NCBI GenBank assembly: GCA_910584055.1
Contig: CAJTZS010000003.1
Location: forward strand, 1-64,000
DNA from: an uncultured Muribaculaceae bacterium
Lineage (GTDB): Bacteria; Bacteroidota; Bacteroidia; Bacteroidales; Muribaculaceae
DNA length: 64,000 bases
Reading direction: 5' to 3'
Part shown: in pieces, positions 16,509 to 25,567 of the stretch
Numbering within the stretch: position 1 is the stretch's first letter
How the letters are laid out: every line of letters starts with the position of its first letter
Position numbers and translations under genes: made by a program
The notes under the pieces: model-generated
What the model saw: only the letters and a program-made list of their open reading frames with translations
What the model was told of the DNA's origin: nothing
Databases searched by the model: none

Positions 16509-18362
16509 ATGTTACAAGAAACGAATGTCAAGACCATCGACAAGGTGGTGATTCGCTTCGCCGGCGACTCCGGCGACGGCATGCAGCTTGCCGGGAATAT
16601 CTTCTCCAACATTTCCGCGGGGGAAGGTAACCAGATTTCCACATTCCCAGACTATCCGGCCGAGATCCGCGCCCCGCAAGGATCTCTGAGCGGAGTGTCC
16701 GGTTATCAGGTGAGCGTGGGTAAGGATGTGCACACACCGGGTGACCAGGCGGATGTGTTGGTGGCGATGAACCCTGCGGCCCTCAAGACCAACCTTCGCT
16801 ATCTAAAGCCGGACGGCATTATTGTCTGCGACGGTGATTCCTTCACTGAGCAAAACCTCAAGAAGGCAGAGTATGCCACTTCAGACCCAGTGACCGAACT
16901 TGGCATCAATCCGGCACGCATCATGCTCGTCCCGATGACTACGCTCCTGAAATCCACCCTTGCGGATTCGGGACTTGACCAGAAAGGGATGATGAAATGC
17001 AAGAACATGCTTGCTCTTGGAATCATCTGCTGGCTCTTCGACCGCCCCGTTGATGGTGTGCTGAAGAAACTGCAGGCAAAATTCGCGAAAAAACCGGCAA
17101 TCTACGAAGCCAACGCCAAAGTTGTGAGGGCAGGTTGGGATTACGGTCACAACACACACAGCTCAATGCCTGTCTACCGAATCGAAACAGCTTCGGCAGA
17201 GAAGGGAACATATATCGATGTGACGGGCAACACCGCCACAGCATGGGGTCTCATCATGGCTTCCGAGAAAAGCGGACGTCCCCTTTTCCTGGGGTCGTAC
17301 CCCATCACTCCCGCCACTGACATCCTTCACGAGCTCGCTAAGCGCAAAGATCTCGGCGTTAAGGCTTGCCAGATGGAGGATGAGATAGCCGGCGTGTGCT
17401 CAGCGATAGGCGCATCATACGCAGGTCATCTTGCCGTGACCTCGACTTCCGGTCCCGGTCTCGCCCTCAAGTCGGAAGGTATCGGCCTTGCCGTCATGGC
17501 AGAGCTTCCGCTCGTAGTCATAGACGTTCAGCGCGGCGGCCCCTCCACCGGCCTTCCCACCAAGACAGAGCAGACCGACCTGATGCAGGCTCTTTACGGC
17601 CGTAACGGGGAATCTCCCCTCTGCGTGCTTTCAGCCGTCAGTCCTACTGACTGCTTTGAGATGGCTTTCCAGGCATGCCGCATAGCCATTGAGCATATGA
17701 CCCCCGTAATCCTCCTTACGGACGCATTCATCGGAAACGGTTCGTCGGCATGGCGCGTTCCGGAGAAAGACGAATATCCGGAAATAAAGGTGCCGTTCGT
17801 GAGCGAAAGCCAGCTTGAACAGGGCTGGAAGCCTTACGACCGCGATGCCGAGACTATGGTGAGGTATTGGTCCATCCCCGGAATGGATAAGGGGATGCAC
17901 CGCGTGGGCGGTCTGGAGAAAGATTTCAACACCTCCGTGATTTCCACCGATGCCAGGAATCATGCGCGCATGGTTGAGGCAAGGAGGGAGAAAGTGGCGC
18001 GTATAGCCCGCGACATACCTAAGATGGAACCGATGTTCGATGAAGGAGCCGACACTATACTTGTAGGATGGGGAGGTACCTACGGCCATCTGCTCACCGC
18101 TGCCCAGGAGCTTAACGCCGCCGGCAGGAAAGTTGCCTTCTGGCAGTTCCGTTATATCAACCCGCTTCCGGAGAACGCAATCGAGACTCTCTCTAAATAT
18201 AAGAGAATTATCGTAGCAGAGCTTAATACCGGAATGTTTGCCGACTACCTGCAGATGCATATGCCCGGCAAGGAAATCCTCCGCATCAATAAGGTGGAGG
18301 GCCAGCCCTTCCTCGTGAGCGAAGTCGTGGATGGTGTCATCTCGCACATGGAAAATAATTAA
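16509..18362 (+). CDS. korA: 2-oxoacid:ferredoxin oxidoreductase, fused gamma-alpha subunit (KorA type)
   Basis: With KorB this makes a thiamine-diphosphate enzyme that oxidises 2-oxoglutarate (or a related 2-oxoacid) and CoA to the acyl-CoA, reducing ferredoxin. The N-terminal gamma domain (about 10-190) starts VIRFAGDSGDGMQLAGNIFS. The alpha pyrimidine-binding domain follows (about 225-617; LGSYPITPATDILHELAK, QMEDEIAGVCSAIGASYAG). About 617 residues is normal for the fused form in Bacteroidetes. GTG at 16506 and ATG at 16509 are adjacent starts. It is 32 bases upstream of korB. The preference for 2-oxoglutarate is a family-level assignment. Confidence 0.92.
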   Translation: MLQETNVKTIDKVVIRFAGDSGDGMQLAGNIFSNISAGEGNQISTFPDYPAEIRAPQGSLSGVSGYQVSVGKDVHTPGDQADVLVAMNPAALKTNLRYLKPDGIIVCDGDSFTEQNLKKAEYATSDPVTELGINPARIMLVPMTTLLKSTLADSGLDQKGMMKCKNMLALGIICWLFDRPVDGVLKKLQAKFAKKPAIYEANAKVVRAGWDYGHNTHSSMPVYRIETASAEKGTYIDVTGNTATAWGLIMASEKSGRPLFLGSYPITPATDILHELAKRKDLGVKACQMEDEIAGVCSAIGASYAGHLAVTSTSGPGLALKSEGIGLAVMAELPLVVIDVQRGGPSTGLPTKTEQTDLMQALYGRNGESPLCVLSAVSPTDCFEMAFQACRIAIEHMTPVILLTDAFIGNGSSAWRVPEKDEYPEIKVPFVSESQLEQGWKPYDRDAETMVRYWSIPGMDKGMHRVGGLEKDFNTSVISTDARNHARMVEARREKVARIARDIPKMEPMFDEGADTILVGWGGTYGHLLTAAQELNAAGRKVAFWQFRYINPLPENAIETLSKYKRIIVAELNTGMFADYLQMHMPGKEILRINKVEGQPFLVSEVVDGVISHMENN

Positions 18363-18394
18363 CGGAAGTATAACCCATATCAAACACTCTAACA

Positions 18395-19420
18395 ATGGAA
18401 GAGATAAAGACTACGGGCTATACGCCCGCCGATTATAAGAACAGCCAGAACGCCCGCTGGTGTCCCGGCTGCGGCGACCATGCCATACTGAACGTTCTCC
18501 ACAAGGCCATGGCCGTCATAGGGGTTGCGCCCAAAGATACAGCCGTCATTTCGGGTATCGGCTGCTCCTCGCGCCTTCCCTACTATATGAATACATATGG
18601 CATGCACACGATTCACGGACGTGCCGCCGCAATTGCCACAGGCGTGAAAACCGCAAATCCGGAACTCACCGTATGGCAGATTTCGGGCGATGGCGACGGG
18701 CTTGCCATCGGCGGCAACCATTTCATACATGCCATCCGTAGGAATGTGGATATCAACATGCTCCTTTTCAACAATAAAATTTATGGTCTGACAAAGGGAC
18801 AGTATTCCCCGACTTCCGATCGCGGGGCTGTCACTAAATCCAGCCCTTACGGCACGGTTGAGGACCCCTTTATCCCAGCCGAGCTTTGCTTCGGTGCCAG
18901 AGGTAACTTCTTCGCCAGAGGTATCGACATAACACTTGACATCACCCGCGATTGCATGGTGGCTGCCGCCCGTCATAAGGGCGCTGCGGTTGTGGAGGTA
19001 CTTCAGAACTGCGTGATATTCAATAACGGCATCCATTCATATTTCACCGACAAGGAGCAGCGTGCCGACCATACCATTCTCCTGCGTCATGGAGAGAAGA
19101 TGCTCTTCGGCAAAAACATGGAGAAAGGTCTGGTGCAGGAAGGCTTCGGCCTGAAGGCTGTGACGATAGGTGAAGATGGCTACACGCTTGACGACGTGCT
19201 TGTGCACGACGCCCACTGCGAGCAGAATTTCCTCCAGCAGCAGCTCGCCATGATGGACGGCCATGAACTCCCTGTGGCGCTTGGCGTGATACGCGATTAT
19301 CAGACCCCCACTTATGAGGCTGAGGTTGAGCGTCAGGTAGAGGAAGTGAAAGGGAAGAAGGGCTTCGGTTCGCTCCGCGACATGATTCTCAAGACCTGCG
19401 AAAGTTGGGAGATAAATTAG
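18395..19420 (+). CDS. korB: 2-oxoacid:ferredoxin oxidoreductase, beta subunit (KorB type)
   Basis: The thiamine-diphosphate-binding beta subunit, 341 residues. Visible motifs are RWCPGCGDHAIL, GIGCSSRLPYYMNTYGMHTI and the ThDP/Mg signature GDGDGLAIGGNHFIHA...LLFNNKIYGLTKGQ. It lacks the 4Fe-4S domain of single-chain pyruvate enzymes. It is paired with korA and ended by a strong hairpin, so the two form an operon. Confidence 0.93.
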   Translation: MEEIKTTGYTPADYKNSQNARWCPGCGDHAILNVLHKAMAVIGVAPKDTAVISGIGCSSRLPYYMNTYGMHTIHGRAAAIATGVKTANPELTVWQISGDGDGLAIGGNHFIHAIRRNVDINMLLFNNKIYGLTKGQYSPTSDRGAVTKSSPYGTVEDPFIPAELCFGARGNFFARGIDITLDITRDCMVAAARHKGAAVVEVLQNCVIFNNGIHSYFTDKEQRADHTILLRHGEKMLFGKNMEKGLVQEGFGLKAVTIGEDGYTLDDVLVHDAHCEQNFLQQQLAMMDGHELPVALGVIRDYQTPTYEAEVERQVEEVKGKKGFGSLRDMILKTCESWEIN

Positions 19421-19450
19421 ACTGTATTAAGCTTTAGGCTTTAGGCTTGG

Positions 19451-19483
19451 AATGTGCACAAAAATAATTTTTTTGTGCACATT
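19451..19483. terminator. Terminator after korB
   Basis: A perfect 14-bp stem, AATGTGCACAAAAA and TTTTTGTGCACATT, with a 5-nt loop. The A/T ends of the stem supply a U-run in either direction. Confidence 0.75.
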
Positions 19484-19582
19484 TTATTGAAAAATTTCCA
19501 TAATTGAAATATTTTGATTTACTTTGCAGTCTGAAATAAAGAAAAATAAGAAAAATTATTAACATCTAAAAATCTTATTGAT

Positions 19583-19819
19583 ATGTCAGACATTGAAAAA
19601 AGAGTAAAAGAGATCATTGTAGACAAGCTCACAGTAGATGAGAACGAAGTAACACCTACAGCTGAATTCAGCAAGGATCTCGGCGCAGACTCGCTCGACA
19701 CCGTAGAGCTCATCATGGAGTTCGAGAAAGAATTTGACATCACCATCCCCGACGCAGAGGCAGAGAAGATCTCGACTGTTGGCGACGCCATCAGCTATAT
19801 CGAGGAACACAGCAAATAA
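19583..19819 (+). CDS. acpP: Acyl carrier protein
   Basis: The 78-residue acidic carrier of growing fatty-acyl chains. The phosphopantetheine attachment Ser lies in LGADSLDTVELIMEFE, and the start MSDIEKRVKEIIVDKL is typical. fabF follows 9 bases later, the standard arrangement, so both are translated from one message. Confidence 0.97.
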   Translation: MSDIEKRVKEIIVDKLTVDENEVTPTAEFSKDLGADSLDTVELIMEFEKEFDITIPDAEAEKISTVGDAISYIEEHSK

Positions 19820-19828
19820 TCAAGTTTC

Positions 19829-21094
19829 ATGGAATTAAAGAGAGTTGTAATAACGGGACTCGGAGCGTTGACTCCGATCGGCAACGACGTGGCCACGACT
19901 TGGGAGAATGCCAAGGCCGGCAAGAGCGGAGCCGCCCCGATTACACACTTCGACGCAAGCAAATTCAAGACGCAGTTCGCATGCGAGGTCAAGGGCTTTG
20001 ATCCTGCCGAGCATTTCGACCGCAAGAAAGCGCGTCAGCTTGACCTATACGCGATGTATGCGCTTAAGGCAGCCGACGAGGCTATTGAGGATGCAGGTCT
20101 TGAAGGCGAAGGAGTCGATAAAAACCGTGTCGGTGTAATATTCGCAGCCGGTATCGGCGGTCTTCACACTTTCGAGGAGGAGGCCGGTTATTTTGCAATT
20201 CATGGAGAAGACCAGGGTCCCAAATACAATCCCTTCTTCATTCCGAAAATGATAGCCGACATAGCTGCCGGCCATATCTCCATCGACCATGAATTCCGCG
20301 GTCCGAACTTTGCTACGGTTTCGGCTTGCGCTTCCTCGAATCATGCCCTGATTGATGCATACAACTATATCCGTCTGGGCATGGCGGACGCGATTGTCGC
20401 CGGAGGCGCCGAGGCAGCGGTATTCCCCGCAGGTGTTGGCGGTTTCAACTCTATGAAGGCGCTCTCCACCCGTAATGACGAATGTGAAAAGGCATCGCGC
20501 CCCTTCAGTGGCTCGCGCGACGGGTTCGTGATAGGCGAAGGGGCGGCAGCCCTCGTACTTGAGGAACTTGAGCATGCCAAGGCACGCGGCGCGCATATCT
20601 ATGCAGAAGTAGCCGGTGGCGGCATCAGTGCCGACGCATACCATATTACCGCCACTCATCCTGATGGGTTGGGTGCCGTCATAGGTATGGAAAATGCATT
20701 GAAAGATGCCGGTATGAAGCCCGAGGACATTGATTATATCAACATGCACGGCACTTCCACCCCAGTGGGCGACCGCGGAGAGGTGAAGGCCATAATGAAA
20801 GTTTTCGGTGATCACGCCTATAAGATGAATCTCAGCTCCACCAAGTCGATGACAGGTCATCTCCTTGGCGCGGCAGGTGCTCTTGAGGCTCTTCTCAGTG
20901 TCAAGGCTCTCAATGACAATATCATACCTCCTACAATCAATCATGAGGAAGGAGACGATGATCCTGAAATTGACTATAACCTCAACTTCACATTCAACGA
21001 GGCGCAGTCCCGTGAGCTGAACACCGTTCTTTCGAACACATTCGGTTTCGGAGGTCACAACGCTTCCGTTATCCTGAAGAAATATAAAGATTAA
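19829..21094 (+). CDS. fabF: 3-oxoacyl-ACP synthase II
   Basis: FabF elongates acyl-ACP with malonyl-ACP in fatty-acid synthesis. The 421-residue thiolase-fold protein shows the active-site Cys in ATVSACASSNHALIDAY, the first His in NMHGTSTPVGDRGE, the second His in STKSMTGHLLGAAGA and a Gly-rich end SNTFGFGGHNASVI. It is downstream of acpP and followed by a terminator. Confidence 0.97.
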   Translation: MELKRVVITGLGALTPIGNDVATTWENAKAGKSGAAPITHFDASKFKTQFACEVKGFDPAEHFDRKKARQLDLYAMYALKAADEAIEDAGLEGEGVDKNRVGVIFAAGIGGLHTFEEEAGYFAIHGEDQGPKYNPFFIPKMIADIAAGHISIDHEFRGPNFATVSACASSNHALIDAYNYIRLGMADAIVAGGAEAAVFPAGVGGFNSMKALSTRNDECEKASRPFSGSRDGFVIGEGAAALVLEELEHAKARGAHIYAEVAGGGISADAYHITATHPDGLGAVIGMENALKDAGMKPEDIDYINMHGTSTPVGDRGEVKAIMKVFGDHAYKMNLSSTKSMTGHLLGAAGALEALLSVKALNDNIIPPTINHEEGDDDPEIDYNLNFTFNEAQSRELNTVLSNTFGFGGHNASVILKKYKD

Positions 21095-21132
21095 TACGGC
21101 GTTAAAACGCAGTGCAATTTTTATAAACGCTT

Positions 21133-21169
21133 AAAATCCTCCCTTAGGAATAGGGGAGGATTTTTTTTT
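21133..21169 (+). terminator. Rho-independent terminator after fabF
   Basis: The stem AAAATCCTCCC pairs with GGGAGGATTTT (11 bp), loop about 10 nt, followed by a T-run. Confidence 0.9.
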
Positions 21170-21184
21170 CTCTGTTTTTTTTAT

Positions 21185-21192
21185 TAAATTTG
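21185..21192 (+). promoter_or_regulatory. Putative -7 box of the gyrB promoter
   Basis: TAAATTTG matches the Bacteroidetes -7 box, 38 bases before the gyrB ATG. The -33 region is a T-run without a clear TTG. Confidence 0.45.
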
Positions 21193-21229
21193 TATGTTAA
21201 AAAACTGATTGACAAAGATACTTCTAAAT

Positions 21230-23188
21230 ATGGCAACAGAAGAAGAGGAGAAAAGATATCAAGCGGATAATATCCAGGTGCTTGAAGGACTTGAAGCAGT
21301 GCGTAAACGTCCGTCGATGTATATCGGCGACACCGGTGTGCGCGGTCTGCATCATTTGGTTTATGAGGTTGTGGACAACTCGATCGACGAGGCTCTTGCC
21401 GGCTTTGCCAGCCATATAGAGGTCTCCATCCTTGAAGACAATTCCATCAAGGTTGTGGACAATGGCCGAGGTATCCCGGTGGACATGCATGAAAAGATGC
21501 ATAAACCTGCGCTCGAGGTAGTTTTGACCGTGCTCCATGCCGGAGGTAAATTTGACAAGGGCTCCTACAAGGTTTCCGGAGGTCTGCATGGTGTTGGCGT
21601 TAGCTGTGTCAACGCTCTTTCCGATTATCTTCGCGCCGAGATTCACCGTGATGGTAAGGTCCATATGCAGGAATATGCTTTCGGTAAGCCCACCTGCGAT
21701 CTAAAGGTTATTTCCGAGACCGACCATACCGGCACCACTATCCTTTTCCATCCTGATTCATCGATTTTCAGCGAGACCGTATATGATTATGAGACTCTCG
21801 CCAACCGTCTACGCGACCTTGCTTTCCTTAACGCCGGGATTACACTGACTCTCACCGACGAGCGTGTCCGCGACGAGGAAGGGAATCCGCGTCATGATGT
21901 GTTCCACAGTGCAGAAGGTCTGAAGGAATTTGTGAAATACATAGATGAGGGTAAAGAACCTCTGATAGAAGATATTATCCACCTCAATACGGAGCGTGGA
22001 GGTGTGCCTATCGAGGTGGCTATGACATATAATACCGACTTCAACGAGAATATATATTCTTACGTCAACAATATCAACACGATAGAGGGCGGCACGCACC
22101 TTACGGGTTTCCGCCGCGGTCTGACCACAACCCTTAAGAAATATGCCGACGACAATCATCTTCTTGACAAACTCAAGATCGAGCTTTCGAAAGAAGACTT
22201 CCGCGACGGTCTCACGGCAGTGATTTCTGTGAAGGTTGCGGAGCCGCAGTTCGAGGGTCAGACAAAGACCAAACTCGGAAACAATGAGGTAGGCGGAGTG
22301 GTGCAGAGCGCTGTCAGCGAGGCATTGCGCTATTATCTTGAGGAGCATCCGGCCCAGGCGAAGACAATTGTCAATAAGGTTATGCTTGCAGCTCAGGCGC
22401 GTCATGCGGCATATAGCGCAAGGATGCGGGTGCAGAGCAAGAGTCCGCTGTCAGGTGCGGGGCTTCCCGGTAAATTAGCCTCCTGCAAGAGTCGCGATGC
22501 TGTGGAATGCGAGCTCTTCCTCGTGGAGGGAGATTCCGCAGGTGGATCGGCGAAGCAGGGACGCAACCCGCGATTCCAGGCTATCCTTCCACTGCGCGGT
22601 AAGATATTGAACGTGGAGAAAGCCATGGACCACAAGGTGCTGAATTCCGATGAGATCGTGAATATGTATAAGGCTTTGGGCGTGACTATCGGCACTGAGG
22701 AGGACTCCAAAGCTCCGAACATGACTAAGCTCCGTTATCATAAAATTATAATCATGACCGATGCGGATGTCGATGGCGCACATATCGCCACGCTTCTGAT
22801 GACATTCTTCTATCGCCGTATGCGTCCCATTATCGACAACGGGTATCTTTACATAGCCACTCCTCCGTTGTATAAATGCTCTTTAAAAGGGAAAAAGAAT
22901 GTGGAGGAATATTGCTGGACAGATCAGCAGGTACAGCGGTTTGTTGATGATAAATGCAACGGAGAGCGCAACAGGCTTGTCCTGCAGCGGTATAAAGGTC
23001 TTGGTGAGATGAATCCCGAGCAGCTTTGGGAAACGACCATGGATCCGGAGAACCGAATGCTCAAGCAGGTGACGCTCACGAATGCTGCCGAGGCTGACCG
23101 TACATTCTCGATGCTCATGGGCGAAGAAGTTGCCCCACGCCGCGATTTCATCGAGGCGCATGCGACATACGCTAATATAGATGCTTAA
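21230..23188 (+). CDS. gyrB: DNA gyrase subunit B
   Basis: The ATPase subunit of gyrase, which introduces negative supercoils with GyrA. About 652 residues: GHKL ATPase domain (ADNIQVLEGLEAVRKRPSMY; EVVDNSIDEALAG; GGLHGVGVSCVNALS), transducer domain, TOPRIM domain (ELFLVEGDSAGGSAKQ; IIIMTDADVDGAHI) and the C-terminal GyrB domain (QRYKGLGEMNPEQLWETTMD). It lacks the long insert of proteobacterial GyrB, as expected. The start is ATG 21230 (MATEEEEKRYQ); an in-frame TTG at 21209 is less likely. The gene ends 8 bases from a convergent glycosyltransferase gene. Confidence 0.96.
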   Translation: MATEEEEKRYQADNIQVLEGLEAVRKRPSMYIGDTGVRGLHHLVYEVVDNSIDEALAGFASHIEVSILEDNSIKVVDNGRGIPVDMHEKMHKPALEVVLTVLHAGGKFDKGSYKVSGGLHGVGVSCVNALSDYLRAEIHRDGKVHMQEYAFGKPTCDLKVISETDHTGTTILFHPDSSIFSETVYDYETLANRLRDLAFLNAGITLTLTDERVRDEEGNPRHDVFHSAEGLKEFVKYIDEGKEPLIEDIIHLNTERGGVPIEVAMTYNTDFNENIYSYVNNINTIEGGTHLTGFRRGLTTTLKKYADDNHLLDKLKIELSKEDFRDGLTAVISVKVAEPQFEGQTKTKLGNNEVGGVVQSAVSEALRYYLEEHPAQAKTIVNKVMLAAQARHAAYSARMRVQSKSPLSGAGLPGKLASCKSRDAVECELFLVEGDSAGGSAKQGRNPRFQAILPLRGKILNVEKAMDHKVLNSDEIVNMYKALGVTIGTEEDSKAPNMTKLRYHKIIIMTDADVDGAHIATLLMTFFYRRMRPIIDNGYLYIATPPLYKCSLKGKKNVEEYCWTDQQVQRFVDDKCNGERNRLVLQRYKGLGEMNPEQLWETTMDPENRMLKQVTLTNAAEADRTFSMLMGEEVAPRRDFIEAHATYANIDA

Positions 23189-23196
23189 GGATATTC

Positions 23197-24618
23197 TTAT
23201 TTATCCTGCAGTTTCTTAAACATTCGGATATATTGATCCGCTACTGAATCTTCAGCAAATTTTTTGATTACCGAGCGATGCATCCCGGTTTTTATGGCAT
23301 CCCGGTTTTCCAGAGCCCATATAATGCCTTCCGCTATACGGAGGGCATTTTCTTTTTTATCGTCGCTCCATTCCGCCAGATAGCCGGTGTGCATATGGTC
23401 GATGATGTCGGCTTGGCCGCCGTGGTTGAGTGCCACCGGAACGCATCCCCATGCCTGTCCTTCGATAAGTGTGCCCGGGAGGGTCTCCCATTCCGAAGTG
23501 GAGACCACCACAGCCCCCGATTCATAAACGGAACGTATCTCCTCCGGAGAAATGCGGCCGAGGTGCGTGTGGGGGATTGCAATATTTTTCAGAGCTTCAG
23601 GGTCTTTGAGGGCGCCGAATGTGACAATCTCAAGGCCTTTTGCCTCATCGGGATATTTTTCTGCGAGAATCCGGGTGGCTTCAACAAGGGTTGAATGCCC
23701 TTTTATCGGATCATCGATGCGGGCGGCCCCGAAAATTATTTTTTTGACTGAAGCTGAAGCTTCAGCGCGCGACGCTTTAGATCGGGGTAAAGATGGATCG
23801 TTTCCTTCCTGGAGAAGATCAGGGATGGCTCTTTCTATTCCAGATAGGGATGGATGGATGGAAGGCTCTTTCTCTTTTAGGAAAAATGAGGAAATAGAGG
23901 AAGGGATAGAGGAGGAATTTTCTTGCGGAGAGGGGGAAGAGGGAGCAGTGCTGAGGGGGAAGGCATTCGGGATCACTGAAATATCGGCCTCTTTCATCAG
24001 GGAGGAGCGCCGGGCTGCATCGGCAAGCCAGTTGCTAACCGCAACGAAATGGATTCTTATGTTCTTGTAAAGAATCATTTTCCGGAGCCATGTCTTATGG
24101 GAAAGGTCATTGCGGGAGGCTTCTTTCCCCAGCAAAGGGCAGTCGCTGCATTCTCCGTCCTGACTCATGAAACGGCGGCAGTAGCCGGCATGGTGACATA
24201 TGCCGGTCATGTTCCACATGTCGTGCATTGTCCATATCAACGGTTTGCCGAGGAGGGAGAGTTTCCGTATACCCTTTATTGATAACATCCCTTGGTTAAC
24301 CCAGTTAAGGCAAATTACGTCGGCATCCTTGATAAAGGGGGTACGATGCAGTGGGAGGCCATTGGATGCAGTGTCTATCTGGAAGAGGGTGCTTCTGTTG
24401 AATCCATTGGCGGCAAATATCCTTAACCTCTCCGCAATAAAGGGGAGGCGTACAGAATTTTTGGATGCCGCTTCTATGACCCATTGTGAATCGGTCTTTT
24501 TTTCTGTCACGATCATCCGGGCATCGATGCCCTTCCGGCGCAAAGCATTCATCAACCTGAAAGTCACTACTGCGGCTCCTCCGGTGGAGTCGGATTTACA
24601 GAGGAGTGCTACCTTCAT
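23197..24618 (-). CDS. Glycosyltransferase (GT4-like) with an in-frame low-complexity insert
   Basis: A 473-residue GT-B fold enzyme. The N-terminal half has DSTGGAAVVTFRLMNALR, the HDMWNMTGICHHAG motif and a Cys cluster (CRRF...ECSDCPLLG) seen in Bacteroidetes capsule/LPS transferases. The C-terminal half has FGAARIDDPIKG and SEWETLPGTLIEGQAWGCVPVAL. Residues about 221-290 are a Ser/Pro/Glu-rich, low-complexity insert between VIPNAF and KKIIFGAA, exactly at the interdomain linker. Its DNA is purine-rich like the RAYT-associated tracts. Sugar donor and acceptor are unknown. It overlaps folA by 4 bases (ATGA-type coupling). Confidence 0.85.
   Translation of the reverse strand: MKVALLCKSDSTGGAAVVTFRLMNALRRKGIDARMIVTEKKTDSQWVIEAASKNSVRLPFIAERLRIFAANGFNRSTLFQIDTASNGLPLHRTPFIKDADVICLNWVNQGMLSIKGIRKLSLLGKPLIWTMHDMWNMTGICHHAGYCRRFMSQDGECSDCPLLGKEASRNDLSHKTWLRKMILYKNIRIHFVAVSNWLADAARRSSLMKEADISVIPNAFPLSTAPSSPSPQENSSSIPSSISSFFLKEKEPSIHPSLSGIERAIPDLLQEGNDPSLPRSKASRAEASASVKKIIFGAARIDDPIKGHSTLVEATRILAEKYPDEAKGLEIVTFGALKDPEALKNIAIPHTHLGRISPEEIRSVYESGAVVVSTSEWETLPGTLIEGQAWGCVPVALNHGGQADIIDHMHTGYLAEWSDDKKENALRIAEGIIWALENRDAIKTGMHRSVIKKFAEDSVADQYIRMFKKLQDK
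23749..23958. repeat. Purine-rich in-frame insertion within the glycosyltransferase gene
   Basis: About 210 nt, A/G-rich on the plus strand, includes the perfect palindrome GCTGAAGCTTCAGC near its left end and GATGGATGGATGGA runs. It encodes about 70 Ser/Pro/Glu/Lys residues not expected in this family. Its length is a multiple of three, so the frame is kept. Confidence 0.6.
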
Positions 24619-25094
24619 TTCCTGCGGTATGTGACGAATCTATATGAGAGTCCGGTTTTGGATATTTCCGGTTCTGAAGTCGAGACCACTTGCCAGTCAT
24701 TCTCGCTGAGTACGGGGAAATGAGTGTCGGCATCAGGCACGGTGGTGTCTATTTCCGTGACTGTCACTTCCGTGCAATAGGGAAGAGCTGAGTGGTATAA
24801 CTGGGAGCCTCCTATTATCACCGGTGATTCCGTAAGTTCGCAGGCTGCGATTGCATCCTCTATAGCCGGAAATACTTCGGCACCTTCCGCCATATAGCCG
24901 ATATTGCGGGATATGACTATATTCCTGCGTCCGGGAAGTGGGCGTTTGGGCAGTGATTCCCATGTTTTTCTTCCCATTATGATTGGGTGTCCCATGGTTG
25001 TGGCTTTGAAATGTGCCATATCCTCAGGTAGCCGCCATGGAAGAGACCCATTGCGGCCGATTGCCCTGTCCTTGGCCATGGCGACGATGGCCAT
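24615..25094 (-). CDS. folA: Dihydrofolate reductase
   Basis: DHFR reduces dihydrofolate to tetrahydrofolate with NADPH and is the trimethoprim target. Motifs are MAIVAMAKDRAIGRNGSLPW (substrate/NADPH pocket), a catalytic Glu in LPEDMAHFK (family Asp/Glu), GHPIIMGRKTWESLP and VIIGGSQLYHSALP. The conserved domain begins at the ATG at 25094, giving 160 residues, the usual length. The frame stays open upstream to an ATG at 25208, adding 38 Ser-rich residues; either start is possible. It overlaps the glycosyltransferase by 4 bases. Confidence 0.93.
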   Translation of the reverse strand: MAIVAMAKDRAIGRNGSLPWRLPEDMAHFKATTMGHPIIMGRKTWESLPKRPLPGRRNIVISRNIGYMAEGAEVFPAIEDAIAACELTESPVIIGGSQLYHSALPYCTEVTVTEIDTTVPDADTHFPVLSENDWQVVSTSEPEISKTGLSYRFVTYRRK

Positions 25095-25208
25095 AAGCGG
25101 GCGAAGACGGGATGTGGAGGAGTTGAAAGTGGAGAATGGAACGGTCTGGCTGATGTCTTTCTCTGAAATTGAGTCTGAATCTGAGGGGAATAGATAAGAT
25201 ATTTCCAT

Positions 25209-25567
25209 GGGAGTAAAAAAATCAATGAATTCGATAGTAAAATTAATAAAATTATCGAAATATTTCCGTAATTTTGCAAAGAAGTTGTTTAGACTAATTT
25301 ACGAATGTTAAAAACGAAATTATATTTATTCTTTTATTAACCCTTGCGGTCTATTTTGGCATCTTTCTTCCCTCTCATCGCCGCCAACCGAAAGGTTGCC
25401 GTCTCTTCGATGAAAGAAACCTGCTCAAAATATGCCTGCAAATGTTAATAAAAAATTAGTCTAAACAACTTCAAATGAAATGAGCGGATTTTATGAAGTT
25501 GTTAGAACAAAATCAAAACAACTTCTATATCTGTTTAAATTAAAAATATACGCAACCGTTTTTATCG
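25209..25567. other. Intergenic region with nested inverted repeats (359 bases, no gene)
   Basis: This divergent gap lies between folA and the Na/Pi transporter. It holds TTCGATA/TATCGAA arms (25230-25236, 25253-25259), a plus-strand TAATTTTG -7-like box (25269-25276), a 20-bp inverted repeat (25281-25300 and 25453-25472) and a small GAAGTTGTT/AACAACTTC hairpin (25495-25525). No open frame of note is seen. Confidence 0.7.
25281..25472. repeat. MITE-like element or structured leader with 20-bp perfect inverted repeats
   Basis: The left arm GAAGTTGTTTAGACTAATTT (25281-25300) is the exact reverse complement of 25453-25472. The 152-nt interior contains AACCGAAAGGTT inside a CATCG/CGATG hairpin (about 25377-25412). 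It could be a miniature element, or a stem in the leader of the downstream transporter mRNA if the TAATTTTG box at 25269 is used. Confidence 0.65.

Noticed and set aside
17631..19036. Two long antisense frames opposite korA/korB
   Set aside because: They are shadows of highly biased housekeeping genes; translations show no domains.
20045..21058. Long open frame (337 codons) antisense to fabF
   Set aside because: It is a mirror of the codon bias of fabF; no family resemblance, no promoter, and fabF is unambiguous.
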